A stretch of DNA of 64,000 nucleotides from Lytechinus pictus (lineage: Eukaryota > Echinodermata > Echinoidea > Temnopleuroida > Toxopneustidae), in contig NC_087262.1 in assembly GCF_037042905.1 (NCBI RefSeq), forward strand, positions 6,410,001-6,474,000, given 5' to 3'. A program made the translations under genes and the position numbers. Positions 1 through 13,700 of the stretch are shown piece after piece. The notes under the pieces are model-generated. The model saw nothing but the letters and a program-made list of their open reading frames with translations, was not told where the DNA came from and made no database searches. The first letter of the stretch is position 1. Each line of letters begins with the position of its first letter.

Positions 1-107
1 ACAGCATCTGAGCTTGTAATTTCTGGGAGAGATCATCAGACAAGTGGTCTTTTCATATATATGGAGCGTTTATTGGTCTACCTCACTGTTTTCTTTTGAT
101 CGATGAA

Positions 108-306
108 ATGGCGTCCAGTTATGAGTCGACTGATCGGGGGTGGGCCTGGTGCGTGCTCTTGTCAACCTTTACCTGTCAGATGTTGTATGCTGGGGCAGCT
201 CCTTTAGTTGGGATATACATCGTAGAATGGCAGGAATATTTCAACGTTGGAACGGGGTCTACGTCTCTGATTGCGCTAGAATTGACGTTTGGTTTGCCCG
301 CCATTG
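108..306 (+). CDS. MCT-like gene, coding exon 1
   Basis: Encodes residues 1-66 with the DRGWAW signature and TM1 and part of TM2. It ends in a phase-1 GT donor (gtaaat) at 307. A second ATG at 103, in another frame, opens a short overlapping reading frame and could lower translation. Intron 1 (307-15380) is 15 kb and almost wholly repeats. Confidence 0.92.
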
Positions 307-3300
307 GTAAATATCCTATCATCGGTTGTCTGTCATAATTATGAATATATCCCTAAAATTAAGATTGAAATCAAATGTATCGTTGTGGTTATCGGACGGG
401 TTATCGGAGGGGCCGGGGACTGGGGGGGGGGGGGAGGGGGCGCGGGGGGGGGGGGGTAGCCCTAAGCCCCGAATGAATTGCATTGAATTTATTAAATATC
501 ATCATTGGCATCTGCCCATATTCTGTTCGAAACAAAAATACATAAGTAGTAGTACAAAACATATTTAGGAACATATGAGGAAAAGTGAAATAAATCACAT
601 AAACACTGCAGTTGTATCCATGCTCTCATTATCGATTCATGACGTAGGGTTGTAAAGTTATTTCGTAAATACTCCCAAAATAACAAAGGTAAAACAATTA
701 AAATTATTCAATACAAGTGTAACACTCTTTAAATGTAGCGTGGTAGATATGGATGAGTGTTAGCTATAAATAGAAGTACTTCCATAAGTGAATCAAAAAA
801 TCATAATATAAAGTTCAGATGATATTTATTAACACAAACATATATATAGTCGCTTGTTGTGAACTCGGGCACTCCCCTATCAAGGCCTCACACTCACAGG
901 GCAGGAGCGCAAGCTTGTGTAGTAGTAGTCCGAAGACTAAGGAAAGAACCCAGAGAATATCAAGCCCCCCTATTTTATACTCTGAGGGGATGTGTTTACC
1001 CCTTTGGACTTATCTATTGAAACTGTATATGTGTAGACAACTTAAAGGGGAATCCAACCCACATAAAAACTTGTGTTTATAAGAAAAAGAAAAATCAGAC
1101 AAGTTGATAGGTGAAAGTTTGAACAATATTGGACAAGCAACAAGAAAGTTATGAATTTGTGAAAGTTGTAAATATTGGTAATCACTATACCCATGGAGAC
1201 TTCAAATTGGCCACATATGGGATGTCATAGTGATGTAAGGCAAGGACTACTCTTCCATGTACTCCAATACATATTATGGCTAAAATGTCATTTTCCCCAA
1301 AAGTTTTAATTCAAATTATATTTTTCTTTCATTGGGACATAAAACAATATACTACCTGTGTTATATTTAGATTACTGCCCCAGGGGAATGGGTACTTAGG
1401 AGAAAACCACAAATCCCTGATAATAAAGTACATGGCCTATGGGAAAGTTGTCCTTGCCCCTTGTCATAATTTACTTACCCAGTTGCCAATTTGAAATCTA
1501 CATACTATTAATGATCTCAATTTTAAAGCAGCTATAACTTTCTTATTGCTTGTCTGATTTCTTTCAAACTTTCACCATTCTGTTTAATTTATTTTTCTCC
1601 TTCCCAACACAACATTAATGGCCAAGGCTGGATTCCCCTTTAATGAAATATTACAAAGGACAGGTCTGGAAGATGCAGGTAACAAAGAGTAATAAATAAA
1701 GGACCAAGACGAACTAATGAAGGGAGGAAGATTAATCTGAGGGATATTGTTTGCCACTGAAGATGGTGTTTTCATTTGAGTATTGTATTCTTGTTTAAGG
1801 GTAATGTGGTTGTATCACTGCCCGGATATATGCATGGTCTAGTGATATATAATTTAGACAACTGCTACATTGGAATGAATATTTTACTCTTACACAAGTA
1901 ATATTGAATGCATCTAAACATCTACAAATATGCGACAGGGCCTACTGATTCTCTTTAGTATCGATAAGTGTGGGTGAGGGTGTGGGTGAGGGTGTGTGTG
2001 TGGATTGGTGGTGGTGGCATATTATGTTTGCGGGTGTATATGGAGGAGTACAAGACTTGAAGACTTGGTGTATTAGGACACGCAAGACGCTGAGTCATGA
2101 TTGCTATGGCAAGTGAAGTGTGTCTTCGCCGGATTAGCATTTATCCCTGTAACAATTTGCACTCTTCGCCGGATTAGCATGTGTAACCATTTGCACACAT
2201 AGGTACCCGCTTACTTATTACAATATATGACTTATATATACCCCTGCTATTTAAAGGTCAAGTCCACCCCATAAAAAAAAAATTGAATATATAGAGAAAA
2301 ATCAATCTAGCAGAACACTGAAAATTTCATCAAAATCGGATGTAAAATAAGAAAGTTATGGCATTTTAAAGTTTCGCTTATTTTGTCACAAAACAGTGAT
2401 ATGCACAACTCAGTGACATGCAAATGAGAGAGTCGATGATGTCACTCACTCACTATTTCTTTTGTTTTTTATTGTTTGAATTATACAATATTTCATTTTT
2501 TACAGATTTGACAATAAGGACCAACTTGACTGAACCATATAGTTTAAAACAATGCTAGTTCCACATGTTCAGGAGGATTGTAATCGTTGTTTCACGTGAC
2601 AATGAGGAGAAAATTAGAATATTTCATATTTCATATATAATAAAATACAAAAGAAATAGTGAGTGGATGACGTCATCAGTCTCCTTATTTGCATACTGAC
2701 CAGGATGTGCATATAACTGTTTTGTGAAATTAAGCAAAACTTTAAAATGTCATAACTTTCTTATTTTACATCCGATTTTGATGAAATTTTCAGGGTTATG
2801 CTTGTTGGATTTTTCTTTTTTTATTCAAATCCATTTTTTGTTGGGTGGACTTGTCCTTTAAGCTCCGGGATTAAGCTATAGTCACCTATTCTGGTGCTCA
2901 CAGCTTTTAGAGGAATTACTTTCTGCCGGTACCCATTTCACTTATTGGGTTGAGTGCAGCACAATGTGGGTAAATTTCTTGCCGAAGGAATTATAACACG
3001 TACGTCATGGCTGAGAAACGAACCCATGTCCCTCAGATTGAAAGACGAGAGTCTTAACCACTAGACCACAACGCCCCCAATGATCTGGGATGTTGGGGGC
3101 TCGTGTAAATTTAACATTTTTTCTTCAAAATTGTGCTTAATATAAAATTGTGCCAAATTGAAAAGGCCATTTCATAACCAGGCAAGGAGATAACCATATC
3201 CTTATACAACTTTGATTTAAGACTTTCTCCCCGGGGCTTGCGCATGCAGATATCAGAGGCACTGATATTACTAAAAACATGGGGGTCCACGATATGTCCT

Positions 3301-6300
3301 TAGAAAATATTTGCTTCCCTATGAACTAAGAGCATATATTAACAACTTATACTCTGTCATTTCTGGTACCGTAGTAACACAACTATGGAGTACTGAGTCA
3401 TTCCCATTTTGGAAAGGAATTTTTCAGGGGGATCCCCTATCACCGCTCATTTTTACCATGTGTATTAACCCCCTTCTCGAATATTTGAAATCAAATGACA
3501 AATTCGGTTATACGTTGTCTGAAAGTAAATATGTGACTACTTTTTTCGCTGATGATTTCTGCCTATTGACTTCTAACAGTAGGTCTCACCAGCGAATCAT
3601 GAATACTCTGACTTCTCATGTCTCTAGTCTGGGTCTCAAACTAAAGCCATCGAAATGTTATTGTCAATCTCTAGTGGAGTAATAAACAAAACTACCTCAT
3701 TTCAAATCATGGACCTATTACGTAATAGGTCCATGTTTCAAATAGAGGGCCAGAATGTTTTGTCACTGAGTGTTACTGACAACCGTTTTAAGTTCCTTGG
3801 GTCACTTGTCAATGATAATGATAATTCCAGGTCAGTTTATGAATACCTCAATGAAATTATAACGTCAGGATTACGTAATATAGATGCTTCCTTAGTACGT
3901 CCAGTCTATAAATTGGAAATCTATTCAAGATATTTTCTATCATCAATTAGATTCCATGTCACAGTGAATGATCTTTGTCAACCCAAATAAAAACTTGTTT
4001 TTATAAGAAAGAGAAAAATCAGACAATATGATAGGTGAAAGTTTGAACAATATTAGACAAACAACAAGAAAGTTATGAATTTTTAAAAGTTGTAAATATT
4101 GGTAATCACTATACCCATGGAGACTTCAAATTGGCCGCATATGGGATGTCATAGTGATGTAAGGCAATGACTACTCTTATATGTACTCCAATACATATTA
4201 TTGCTAAAATGTCATTTATCCCAAAAGTTTTATTTCAAATTATATTTTTCTTTCATGAGGACATAAAACAATATACTACCTAGGTTATATTTAGATTACT
4301 GCCCCAGGGGAAAGGGTACTTAGGAGAAAACCACAAATCCCTGATAATAAAGTACATGGTCTATGGGAAAGTTGTCCTTGCCCCTTGTCATAATTTACTT
4401 ACCCAGTTGCCAATTTGAAATCTACATAGTATTAGTGATCTCAATTTTAAAGCAGCTATAACTTTCTTATTGCTTGTCCGATTTCTTTCAAACTTTCACC
4501 ATTCTGTTTAATTTATTTTTCTCCTTCCCAACACAACATTTTATGGCCAAGGCTGGATTCCCCTTTAAAGCAGCTTGATGCTCTCACAAATAGATATGCA
4601 AAGAAGTGGTCTGGCCTTGCTCACCCAGCCACCCTGGCAATGATTCACATGCCAAAAGGCCTGGATATTCATCTCTGACTTGTACATTAATGCCACACTC
4701 TCGCTCATGTCCGCATTCGGGAAAGGAGTGATTCCAAAGTCAATGAGTGTTTGGATTCCAAACTTGACAGAGAGAAAAAGTGGACAAGAAAAGTGTCTGC
4801 TATCGTGCAGTCTGAAAAGATCTGGAATGATGTACATGTACAAAATATAACATCAGCTAATAAACAAAAGCTTGCAGTAAAAAACTCGTGTAAACAACGG
4901 GTGTCAGAGTACTGGCGAAGTCATGTGAGAAACCTGGCGGTGCAAGGAAAAACCCTTGAATTAATTAGTATAGAAACCAATAATTCCCAGTGGAATAAAC
5001 TTGCGTCACTTGCCATCACTTCTTCATTTGTAATATATTCGGCCAAGGAGGAACCCGTATGGGAATGTCATAACCCACTAATGTATAATTTTAACAAAAA
5101 AATACTACGACTTATTGTGAGGATTTCCAAAATGTGACCCCCCCCCCATAACATACACTCTCGGAGATATTTTGTTCAATGTATTGCCGTTGGTGGGCGT
5201 ATGGGCCTTCCGACTGTTGATTGATAAAATGCATTCGTTTCGTGTGCAATTTTCTTTGTCCAGTGGTTGGTGGATTCATGTGTTGACCAGCCCAATGCTT
5301 TTTCTTTCTTTTTTCTGAGTGTATGATGTGTGCATAGGAGAGAAACAAATATCCATTTATATGTATCCAAGGAAGAAAGAAACGTAATTTGGTCATTTGC
5401 CTGTGTCGGGGTATATTATGTGCAATCATTTGAATTTATGTAATGCCCTGGAAGTCACATGTTGTTTTTCTTTCTCTTTCTCTCTCACACCCTCCCCCCC
5501 CCCTCTCTCTCCCACCAGCCGGCCTCACCCTCTCACTCTCTCTCCTTTACTCTCCCCTTTCTCATTCCTTCTCTTCTATTTTTTATTTCACCTTTGTATG
5601 TACCATCTCTCCCTTCTTTTATTTCTACCTCTCTTTTCCCAACTGCTTTAGTTCCCGTTTTTCTTCTACATACTGCACTTCTTTATAATAATTCCATGCT
5701 TGTTTTAATATTTTGATTCGGGGTAATTATAGTAATGTTTTGTATATGCTATTATGTTAATATAATCTATGTTATTTATGTATGCCCTGCTTGTTCTGTT
5801 ACTCAGATAGGTCCTGTGCGTTCCTTTCTTCTATGTTTGTATATATTTTATTCCTTTGTTTGAACGATTTGAATGTTAATAAAGTGATGAATTACTAATA
5901 CTCTATAGGTCTATATATACATGCATCTTTATATGACCAGGAAATGTGTACAATCCATGGGTGCATGGATAATAGAATCGCCATCATTGCTCATTGTGAA
6001 TTTCGAAGTTCTAGGTGAACAGTATATATAGGGCGATTCCATGCTAGAAAAATCAGCCATTTTCACAACATTCTTCGACCTGCTGACCAAGCAAACGAAG
6101 AACTTCAATTTGCTTTTGGAAACTAGAAGTTGTTGTCAAAATGTCCCGTACGACACGTATACAATCGCCCAGTACGAGGAGTTTGAGCGCTTCTTTGTTC
6201 AGAGTATTCATTGTACATGTAGGTCTATATGAAAATGTATTCCGCTATTCATGCTGGCCAGTCAGTTGGTATCAGAAACAATGCGGTTAAACAAATCCGT

Positions 6301-7717
6301 ATTACAGTAAAGATACGATCGATAATGTATTGTCGTATTTCTGTCTGAATCTATACGTGCCGTGGACCAGCTGATGCACGAGTAGGGCCTATATACCTAT
6401 AAAGAGTTATATATCACCACGGTGTTTGATATCACTAATATTGCGGGGCCCCCATGAAAAACAAATGGGTAGGAGATGAAATCTTATTTGCTTTTATCCT
6501 TTAATTAGGCCTAAATAAGTTCTTTGCCGAAGGCATGGGTGTCGATCACGGGGGGGATGGGGGGGATATATCCCCCCCAATATTTCAAGTGGGGGGGATG
6601 GCCTGTATTATCATCCCCCCAATAATTTAGGGTAGAAAAATTATAATAATGATGATGAAAAAATGAAAAGTTTGATCATGATGATTATAGTGATGATTAT
6701 AGTATGCCATCAATCTGTTTGTTTCCCTCGCAATTTGCGTAGGCCTATATTGTTATTAAATGAAAACATTCTTTTTCAGGACTATTAAACAGATGGGTGG
6801 AAGTTCAAGATGAAAAAGAATGAAATGTTTATGTATATGATATTTTTTAACACATGACATAAAAGGAGCCCAACGAAAAACAACTTTTGTTGATAGGGTG
6901 TTCCATACCACCAGTGCATGGTGAATGAATTAATTTTAATAAATCAATTAATTCAAAAGGGTGGAAAAGCAAACGGGAGTAAAAGGGTGGCAAGATAAAT
7001 CGTCTAAGGAATGACCATGTAGCTATTAGAGTAATAGCCCCACCAATGAAAATATTTGGGGGGGAACATATCGTTTTGCCCCCCTCCCAATAATTCCGCA
7101 TGTGCAACTAAAAATAAAATAAGATTGTAATGCTACACTGAAACCAGCAAGCGAGATTAAGATACCAACTCGATTTTGATCTAAAATCGTGCTCAAAATG
7201 TCTGCTCTTCAGATCGGAATATAAAAATTTTCAGCTCGCGCTTCGCGCTCGCATTATTTCTGTACCAAAACCCCATACTTTTCATGATTAAATAGGTGAA
7301 TAGAATGTCCCGTTTTCAGTTCTATACCTCAAAAGAACTCCCGCTTCGATTTGCAATAATCTTTTGTTGGATATATATCTTGTTCTTTATTAAAAGCGTC
7401 CATTAAATTGTCTTTTTGTCCAGATCGAAATATTAAAATTTTCAGCTGACGCTTTGCGCTCGCATCTATTGTTCTTCTAGATACCCATCTTAATCATTGG
7501 TACCAAAAGTGCTTAGAATATCAAGCTTTCACGTCAGAATATAAAGAAATTTTAGCTCGCTCTCTAGTGAGATACATTTATCTATGCTCCTCATGAGTTA
7601 CTACAAGCAAACCTAAACAGGTACATTTTTCCTGTTTTCATGACATACTAAAAATTTTCAGCTCGCGCTTCGCGCTCGCATTGTTGGTGAGGTTGAGATA
7701 TGTGTCTCTTTCTCATG

Positions 7718-7767
<50 letters not shown>

Positions 7768-10700
7768 GGCCTATGTGTGGGGGTGTAGGGGTGTGTGGGT
7801 GAGTTTGTTCGTTTTATATGATCGAGCGTCTTTGGAACGTTGATTCATGATTTTGCCCCCCCCCCCCCAATCTGAAAAACGGATCGATGCCCCTGTGTAT
7901 ACATCATGCTCAATCAAAAGATCATTATGTACATGTTCCAGATAATTTTTGTCATTTTTTCTTTCGTATGAGTTTAGAATAGGCTTACTTGTAACACAAA
8001 TTGAATTTAAAAAAAAATTATATAAGTACAGTACACTACAACAATGAAGGAATTTCCAAGAACACCATGCATATCAATCACTCCCAAATGTCCTAACTTG
8101 TGATTTTAGTGGGGGTAATGTTGAAAGATCCCCATCCACAAGAACTTTTGTGTCATCATCCCCCCCCAATCAAGAATACTGATCGACACCCATGGCCGAA
8201 GGCCTATTTATGGAATGCTTTTGATCCTGGTCTTACAGTAAATATGTAAACAGGGGATCGAGCTTAGTTTGGGGGCAAGCATAGCTATAAAGAGAGATCA
8301 AGATAAGTATACTATATGGACAAAAGAGGACAAAACGCAGTGTTGGAGTAGAGACAAAAGACTAACTCGGAATTTAATTTAACACCTCCTTGCAATCATG
8401 GATTGTCCATGAGGAGCCCAAAGTCATACATACCTTGGTCACATTTGCTACGGCCGCCGTAGATTCTAAAATTTCTACGGCGAGTAGCAATTCTACGGTC
8501 GCCTCAGAATTTCCACGGCCACTTACTCTAGCGGTCACATATGTTACGGTCGCCGCACGGCGTATTTTTTAATTTATGGAGAAAAAAAAACTGCGGCTGA
8601 CGTATGTCCTTGAAATCATGACGGTACGGTCGCCCTAGGGCGACCCTGCGCTGGCCGTAGGTTTTTGACAAATACTACGGCAGACGCGAGGTGGCCGCAA
8701 GGCGCCCTCACGGCGGCCGCAGGGGAACTATACAGTGAGTATACCATGAATTGCTTGTCACACTCATGATATTTTACATTAGACATTTCATTTCAGAAAG
8801 TTTTCAAAGTGTCGCACCATGCCCATGCGCGTATTCTGGGTGGGAGGGAGGGGGGTTCGGGGCCTGGGCCCCCGGGTAGGCGAAAAGGGGGCGCCAAAAA
8901 GAGGGAGGAAAGAAAGGGAAAGAAAAGGGAGATAAAAAAGGAGGGGGAAAGAAGAGAAAGAGAAAAGGGAGAAAAGAAAGAGAGAAGGAATCAAGAAGAA
9001 GAGAAAAGGAGAGAAGAGAAAAGGGGGAAAGGGGGAGTAATAAAAGTGGGGGGGGGGGGGCAAATTGATGTTCGACCTAGGAAGGGGGGGGGGTCGCCAA
9101 ATTAATGTTTGACACTGATCTGAATATTATACGATAAGTAATGTTCGACCTAGGAAGGGAGGGGGGGGGGGCAAATCGACATTTGGGGTGATTCGCGCTT
9201 CGCGCTCGCATCGAATGATTAGTTAGATGGACATCCTGTTAATGATTACCTAAATTGCGTAGAATGTCTAGTTTTGGAACGAAATATAAAAAAGGTTCAG
9301 CTCGCGCTTCGCGCTCGGATCGAATAATTTTTAAGTGCCCATCCTGTTCATGATTACCAATAATGCTTGGAATTTCCAAACTTTGGGTCATTTTGGAATA
9401 TAGACAAATTTCAGCTCGCCCTGACAGATAGAGAGATACCCATCCTGCTCATGCCTACAAAACTTCTCAGAATATTCTATTTTCAGGTCTATACACAAGC
9501 TATCAAAAATCGCGTTCGCATTATTTATTTGGACTTATGAAATAAATCTCCCTTAACCATGTTAACTTGTATGTATGAATAAAGTTAAGATGTTAATAAA
9601 CGCTTTAGTCTTAAGTAAGAACTACACCCTAGGAAACAACAAAAATCAGCATTTAACTACCCATGATAATACTAATAATAATTCAAATTTCAAATTTATT
9701 TATTCAAATTTATTTATTCATTTCCATTAATTGTACATACATGAATTGTATACCATATATAAACATAAATATTTGTATACGTTGCAGAAAAAAGAAAATA
9801 ATGATACATATGTTGTGAAAAAAAAAACCACTTAGACAATTTGGGCAACACATTGTAGGTTTTAAATATGTATACTGTTTTTCAATAGAAATTAAATTAA
9901 GATGGAAATGGAGGGACCCACTAAAAAGCAATGCTTGTACAATGTGGGCCCCTCAAAAAATAGATAACACAACAAATAACAAAATAGCAAAGTATAAATA
10001 CAGATAATCAAATGAGAAAAAAAAATAACTGAGAGGGAAATACTCACAAAATAAATACAAAGTTATCAAAAATATACAGTTAGATAAAGGACAAAACAAC
10101 CCGTCCTAAAAATATCCACCCTTCCCCACCCCACCCCCCCCCCCAGAAAAAGAGAAGGAAAAAAAATGATAAAGATAATAACGTCATATTTTACCCAAGT
10201 TAGCCGCTGGTGAAAGGGAAATATCTGTGCTTCCTGGTCACATTTGTTCTTTAAAAAAAAGTGGTATTACATCATATTCATGCATAGATTACTTTTTATC
10301 AAGTCATCATTAAAAAAGTGGTCTGCAGTTGCCCTTTTTCATGTGATTATGAAATAAGATAATTCAGCATGCATTTAAGGCACCTGTTTGCCTGACGAGG
10401 AGGGGTCGCCATTTTTTCTGAAAAGTACACATGCATATGGGCCAAAATTATAGGTAGGGCCCCCGAGGTGCAAAATTCTAAATACGCGCCTGGTGGCTCC
10501 CGAGCAGATAACACAAAAGGAGAAGGGGAAAGGAGGGAAGAAAAACACGAGGGCAGCCCCACGGCCACCGTACACTCGACGTACGGCCGCCGTAGACCGG
10601 TTTACGCCATGCCTACGGCTAGTCTAATTTCTACGGCGAGCGTAGAAAAGAAAAAATGTTATAACTCCGCGCTAAAATTCTGCGGCCACCCCTACGGCCT

Positions 10701-13700
10701 GTAAAAGGTAGGAATCCGCCGTACGTCGACCCTGCGGCCACCGCAGATTTTCTGCGGCCGCCACAGAAATTTCTCGAATTCAGGTATCTACGGCCGCCGT
10801 ATACGGCCGCCGTAGAGCAAATGTGACCAAGGTATACTCTCGGAGATGGTGGTGTAATAGTGCAGACCATTCAGATTTGAATCTTGCTGCAAAAACGCAC
10901 AACTTAAAACAGGGCTTAAAACAAATAAATTATATATAAATATATATACATACACCATTACATACATACATACACACATACATACATACATGCAGTTGAG
11001 GCCGAAAGTTTACATACACCCATGGAATTCAGTGAAATTTGTTCGCTTGCCAAACATCGTACAATTTACTATATATCTTCTGAAATATAATTACCACCAT
11101 GACAATTTGGTATTAAGCTATTTCACATGATTGGGATGCTGTTGGGATTTAAGTGAATTTGAGGTGGAATTTTCTTTGAAGAAAAAAGTAGCATTTGTGC
11201 CAAATTTATTTTATTATTATATTTCCAAACATCGTTTCATAGAAATATATAAGTGTCAAATCTATGATTTATATTACATTTCTATCATGATATGTCACCA
11301 CTGAACAATTAATCTGAAATGTTTGTCTTGAGAAGTATACCTAGCACAAATATGAAATGTTTTTGTCGAGCTTTCATTTTTAATTTGTCTAAAATATGAA
11401 GATTCTTGGGTAGAAAATGAGACTTAAATATTTTTCAGCTCCTGATGACAAAGCAATGTGATGAGGGGCTTGACATTTCATTTGTTTGATATGAAATTCG
11501 TTATGATAGCACAAATATTTTATAAGATACAGTAAATTTTATGGTGTTTGGCAAGTGTCAATTTTTCTGTGAATTCTGGGTTTAATCACAAATAGTTAAG
11601 GAAATGCCGTAGAAATAAAATCGTAGATTTTAAAAGGAGCATAGCTCTAAAAAATGAAAGGTAAAGTCAGTGCCCATGATGTGACAAAAAAAAAAGAAAA
11701 TTAAAAATCCGTTTCTAAAACAGTATAGTGAAAAACACGTCTGTATATATATATATAACAATACAGCATACATCCCCAACATATTGGAATCTACTGTTTA
11801 TTTTTTCTCCTACGTCAATAATTGCGCTTGAATATATCACTTAGTAAAACAAAAATATAGACGTTTTGTTAGCGTCGAGTACACATCGGACTGCATGATG
11901 CAATACGTTGTTTGCACAATTGCGTGCGCTGGAAATTACTTCACATTTCTCAAAACTAAAACCATGGAAATAATTAAGCCCGCATGTGGTTGGGAATACT
12001 TTTATAGGAATGTACTGAAAATCTAGTAGCATATGGCACCACATGGTTACTGGCGTATAAATGGGGGCCCTTGGGCCACTACTCCCCAAAAAGAAAAAAA
12101 GAGGTAAAAGAAAGAGATAGAAAGTGAAAGGAAAAGTGTACAACTATATAAAGAAGTAATACATTTAGCTCCAACAAAGTTTATTCAAATGGGAAAAAAA
12201 TTGTCGACGTAACATGTGTTTTTCAGGGTTTAGATAACCCTGAAAAAGACGTGCTACGTCAATATCTACTTTCATAATACATGTATCTACTTTGTTTCTT
12301 CTGTATACAATATACAGTGCGTCCCACAAAAAACGAAACCGAGATTTATCGGCTTGTTATAATCACTCGGGTCGCGTTCGCGTTCGAAATCACTCGGGTT
12401 TTGGATTTTTGGCGATTTTTTTTTATTTCGATGCGATTTTTTTTTCTAACGGTGTCTTCAATGGGACAAACACGCTGGGAAATAAAATGAAATTCAAATT
12501 CTAGTTTCGTTTTAAGCCGGCAAGTGCCTTTAAAAAAAGGCACTCGCCTACTGCTTAACATAACAAACAAGCAAATCAGCCATGTGGCTCAACTATCCTA
12601 GAATACATCCAGACTTCTACTGTTTTTATACGAGGACTCCGAGTCGGAACTTGCCATATCTGCCACATCGATATTACATCGTCATTCCCATGTACGGACA
12701 TGTATGCCTGCATGCAATGGCCCCAAGGCGGGACCCGGCCACGGTCGGACACGGCGTGCATCGGTAGCATGGAGCAAGGTAACGTGAGTCCAGCCGAGTT
12801 AGATCCCACGTTACAGTGCCAGTCAGTCTGCAGCTCGTCCGAAAGTATTTTATTCAGCAGTATGCATAGCCAGCCATCCGTGGTTTAATGCATATATACG
12901 CAGTTAGACCAAAAGCTTCGGTCTCCAGTCTGTAATGTTCGTTGTTCCGCTGAACTCCATTAGCTCCACTCACCAATACAGAGACCGAAGTTCTAGCTCG
13001 ATCTGTACAGGGACTCAATGGCCATATGTTTATGCATTAAGTTCCAATAAAACGGGGAAGTGAAGTTGCGCGACAGCCGAAGCAATTAGTTACTGTTTTT
13101 CCCCTTTTAAGTTTATTTTCTCTTTTTTTGGTGCATTTTAGGACAAAACGGAATAATAATATTTATTTGATACAGTTCTTTCCATATATTTTTATGAAAT
13201 AAAGACAAAAATCGATGAGCGCTGTCTGGGGGATTTTGCATTGTTAACCCCGTAATGATGGTTGCACCATAGCGAGCCGTCTGTGTACGAGGAGAAACAG
13301 ACGGCTGCCAGCTGTCTAATACGTAATGAGCTTTGAGGACGATCTTTCCGATAGGCGTTTTAAAATTCTGCTCTTAACTATTGTCCATTTCTCATAAAAT
13401 TTGTCTTATTTTAAAGATAAAATCGCCATATCATGTTTTAAGTAACTGGAGACCTAAAAAATTCCCTACCTAAATTCTCGAAACATTGCATTAGGTGATG
13501 TGCTTAATTGATCTTCTTTGTGCTCGCGTGCCAAACGTATACGTTGAGCTGAACGGGGATCAGTCTCTCTCTCTGTCTCTCCTACCTTTCCGAAATTAAA
13601 ACGGTCCTTCGATCGGACATAGTTATTTAGACGCAGGACAAATAATGCTCTGACAACCAAACTAACTTTTCGTCAGCATCAGTAAAAATGTGAATGGGCT

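Larger units (their letters stand above)
3236..5137 (+). pseudogene. Decayed LINE (non-LTR retrotransposon) reverse transcriptase fragment
   Basis: Frames at 3311-3682 and 3655-3990 encode reverse-transcriptase blocks: YINNLYSVISG, the QGDPLSPLIF motif, the FADDFCLLT catalytic motif (two aspartates) and GLKLKPSKC. A frameshift near 3660 breaks it, the 5' part is missing, and MITE A2 (3979-4568) sits in its middle. After the MITE the thumb/C-terminal part resumes (LDALTNRYAKKWSGL, then 4751-5137 with REKKW and YWRSHV), again with stops. Known: such proteins copy element RNA into the genome. This copy cannot be active. The exact clade is not assigned. Confidence 0.85.
6534..8194 (+). mobile_element. 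Non-autonomous hAT-like element, 1.66 kb, with 8-bp target duplication
   Basis: Ends are inverted (CATGGGTGTCGATCA and TGATCGACACCCATG) and flanked by the exact direct repeat GCCGAAGG at 6526-6533 and 8195-8202. An 8-bp duplication is typical of hAT transposition. Inside are runs of G and C next to each end, an array of GCTCGCGCTTCGCGCTCGC units, a TA microsatellite and an inner end-like sequence (GGATCGATGCCCCTG) at about 7882. No transposase is encoded. Confidence 0.85.

Noticed and set aside
407..456. Transcription-factor (Sp1-like) promoter cluster
   Set aside because: Only G homopolymer runs, located after the first coding exon; many similar runs lie across the window and look like simple repeats.
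8788..9105. Coding frames (Arg/Glu/Lys-rich on +, Pro/Phe/Leu-rich on -)
   Set aside because: Purine-rich low-complexity tract with G runs; no conserved residues.
10347..10870. Several overlapping open frames
   Set aside because: Caused by the stop-poor GC-rich inverted-repeat island; frames run through TACGGCCGCCGTA repeats.
12576..12888. Possible captured exon in the nested long-TIR element (frames on both strands)
   Set aside because: Stop-free stretches exist and base composition is less AT-rich, but no domain is recognisable; left as an open question in the finding on that element.
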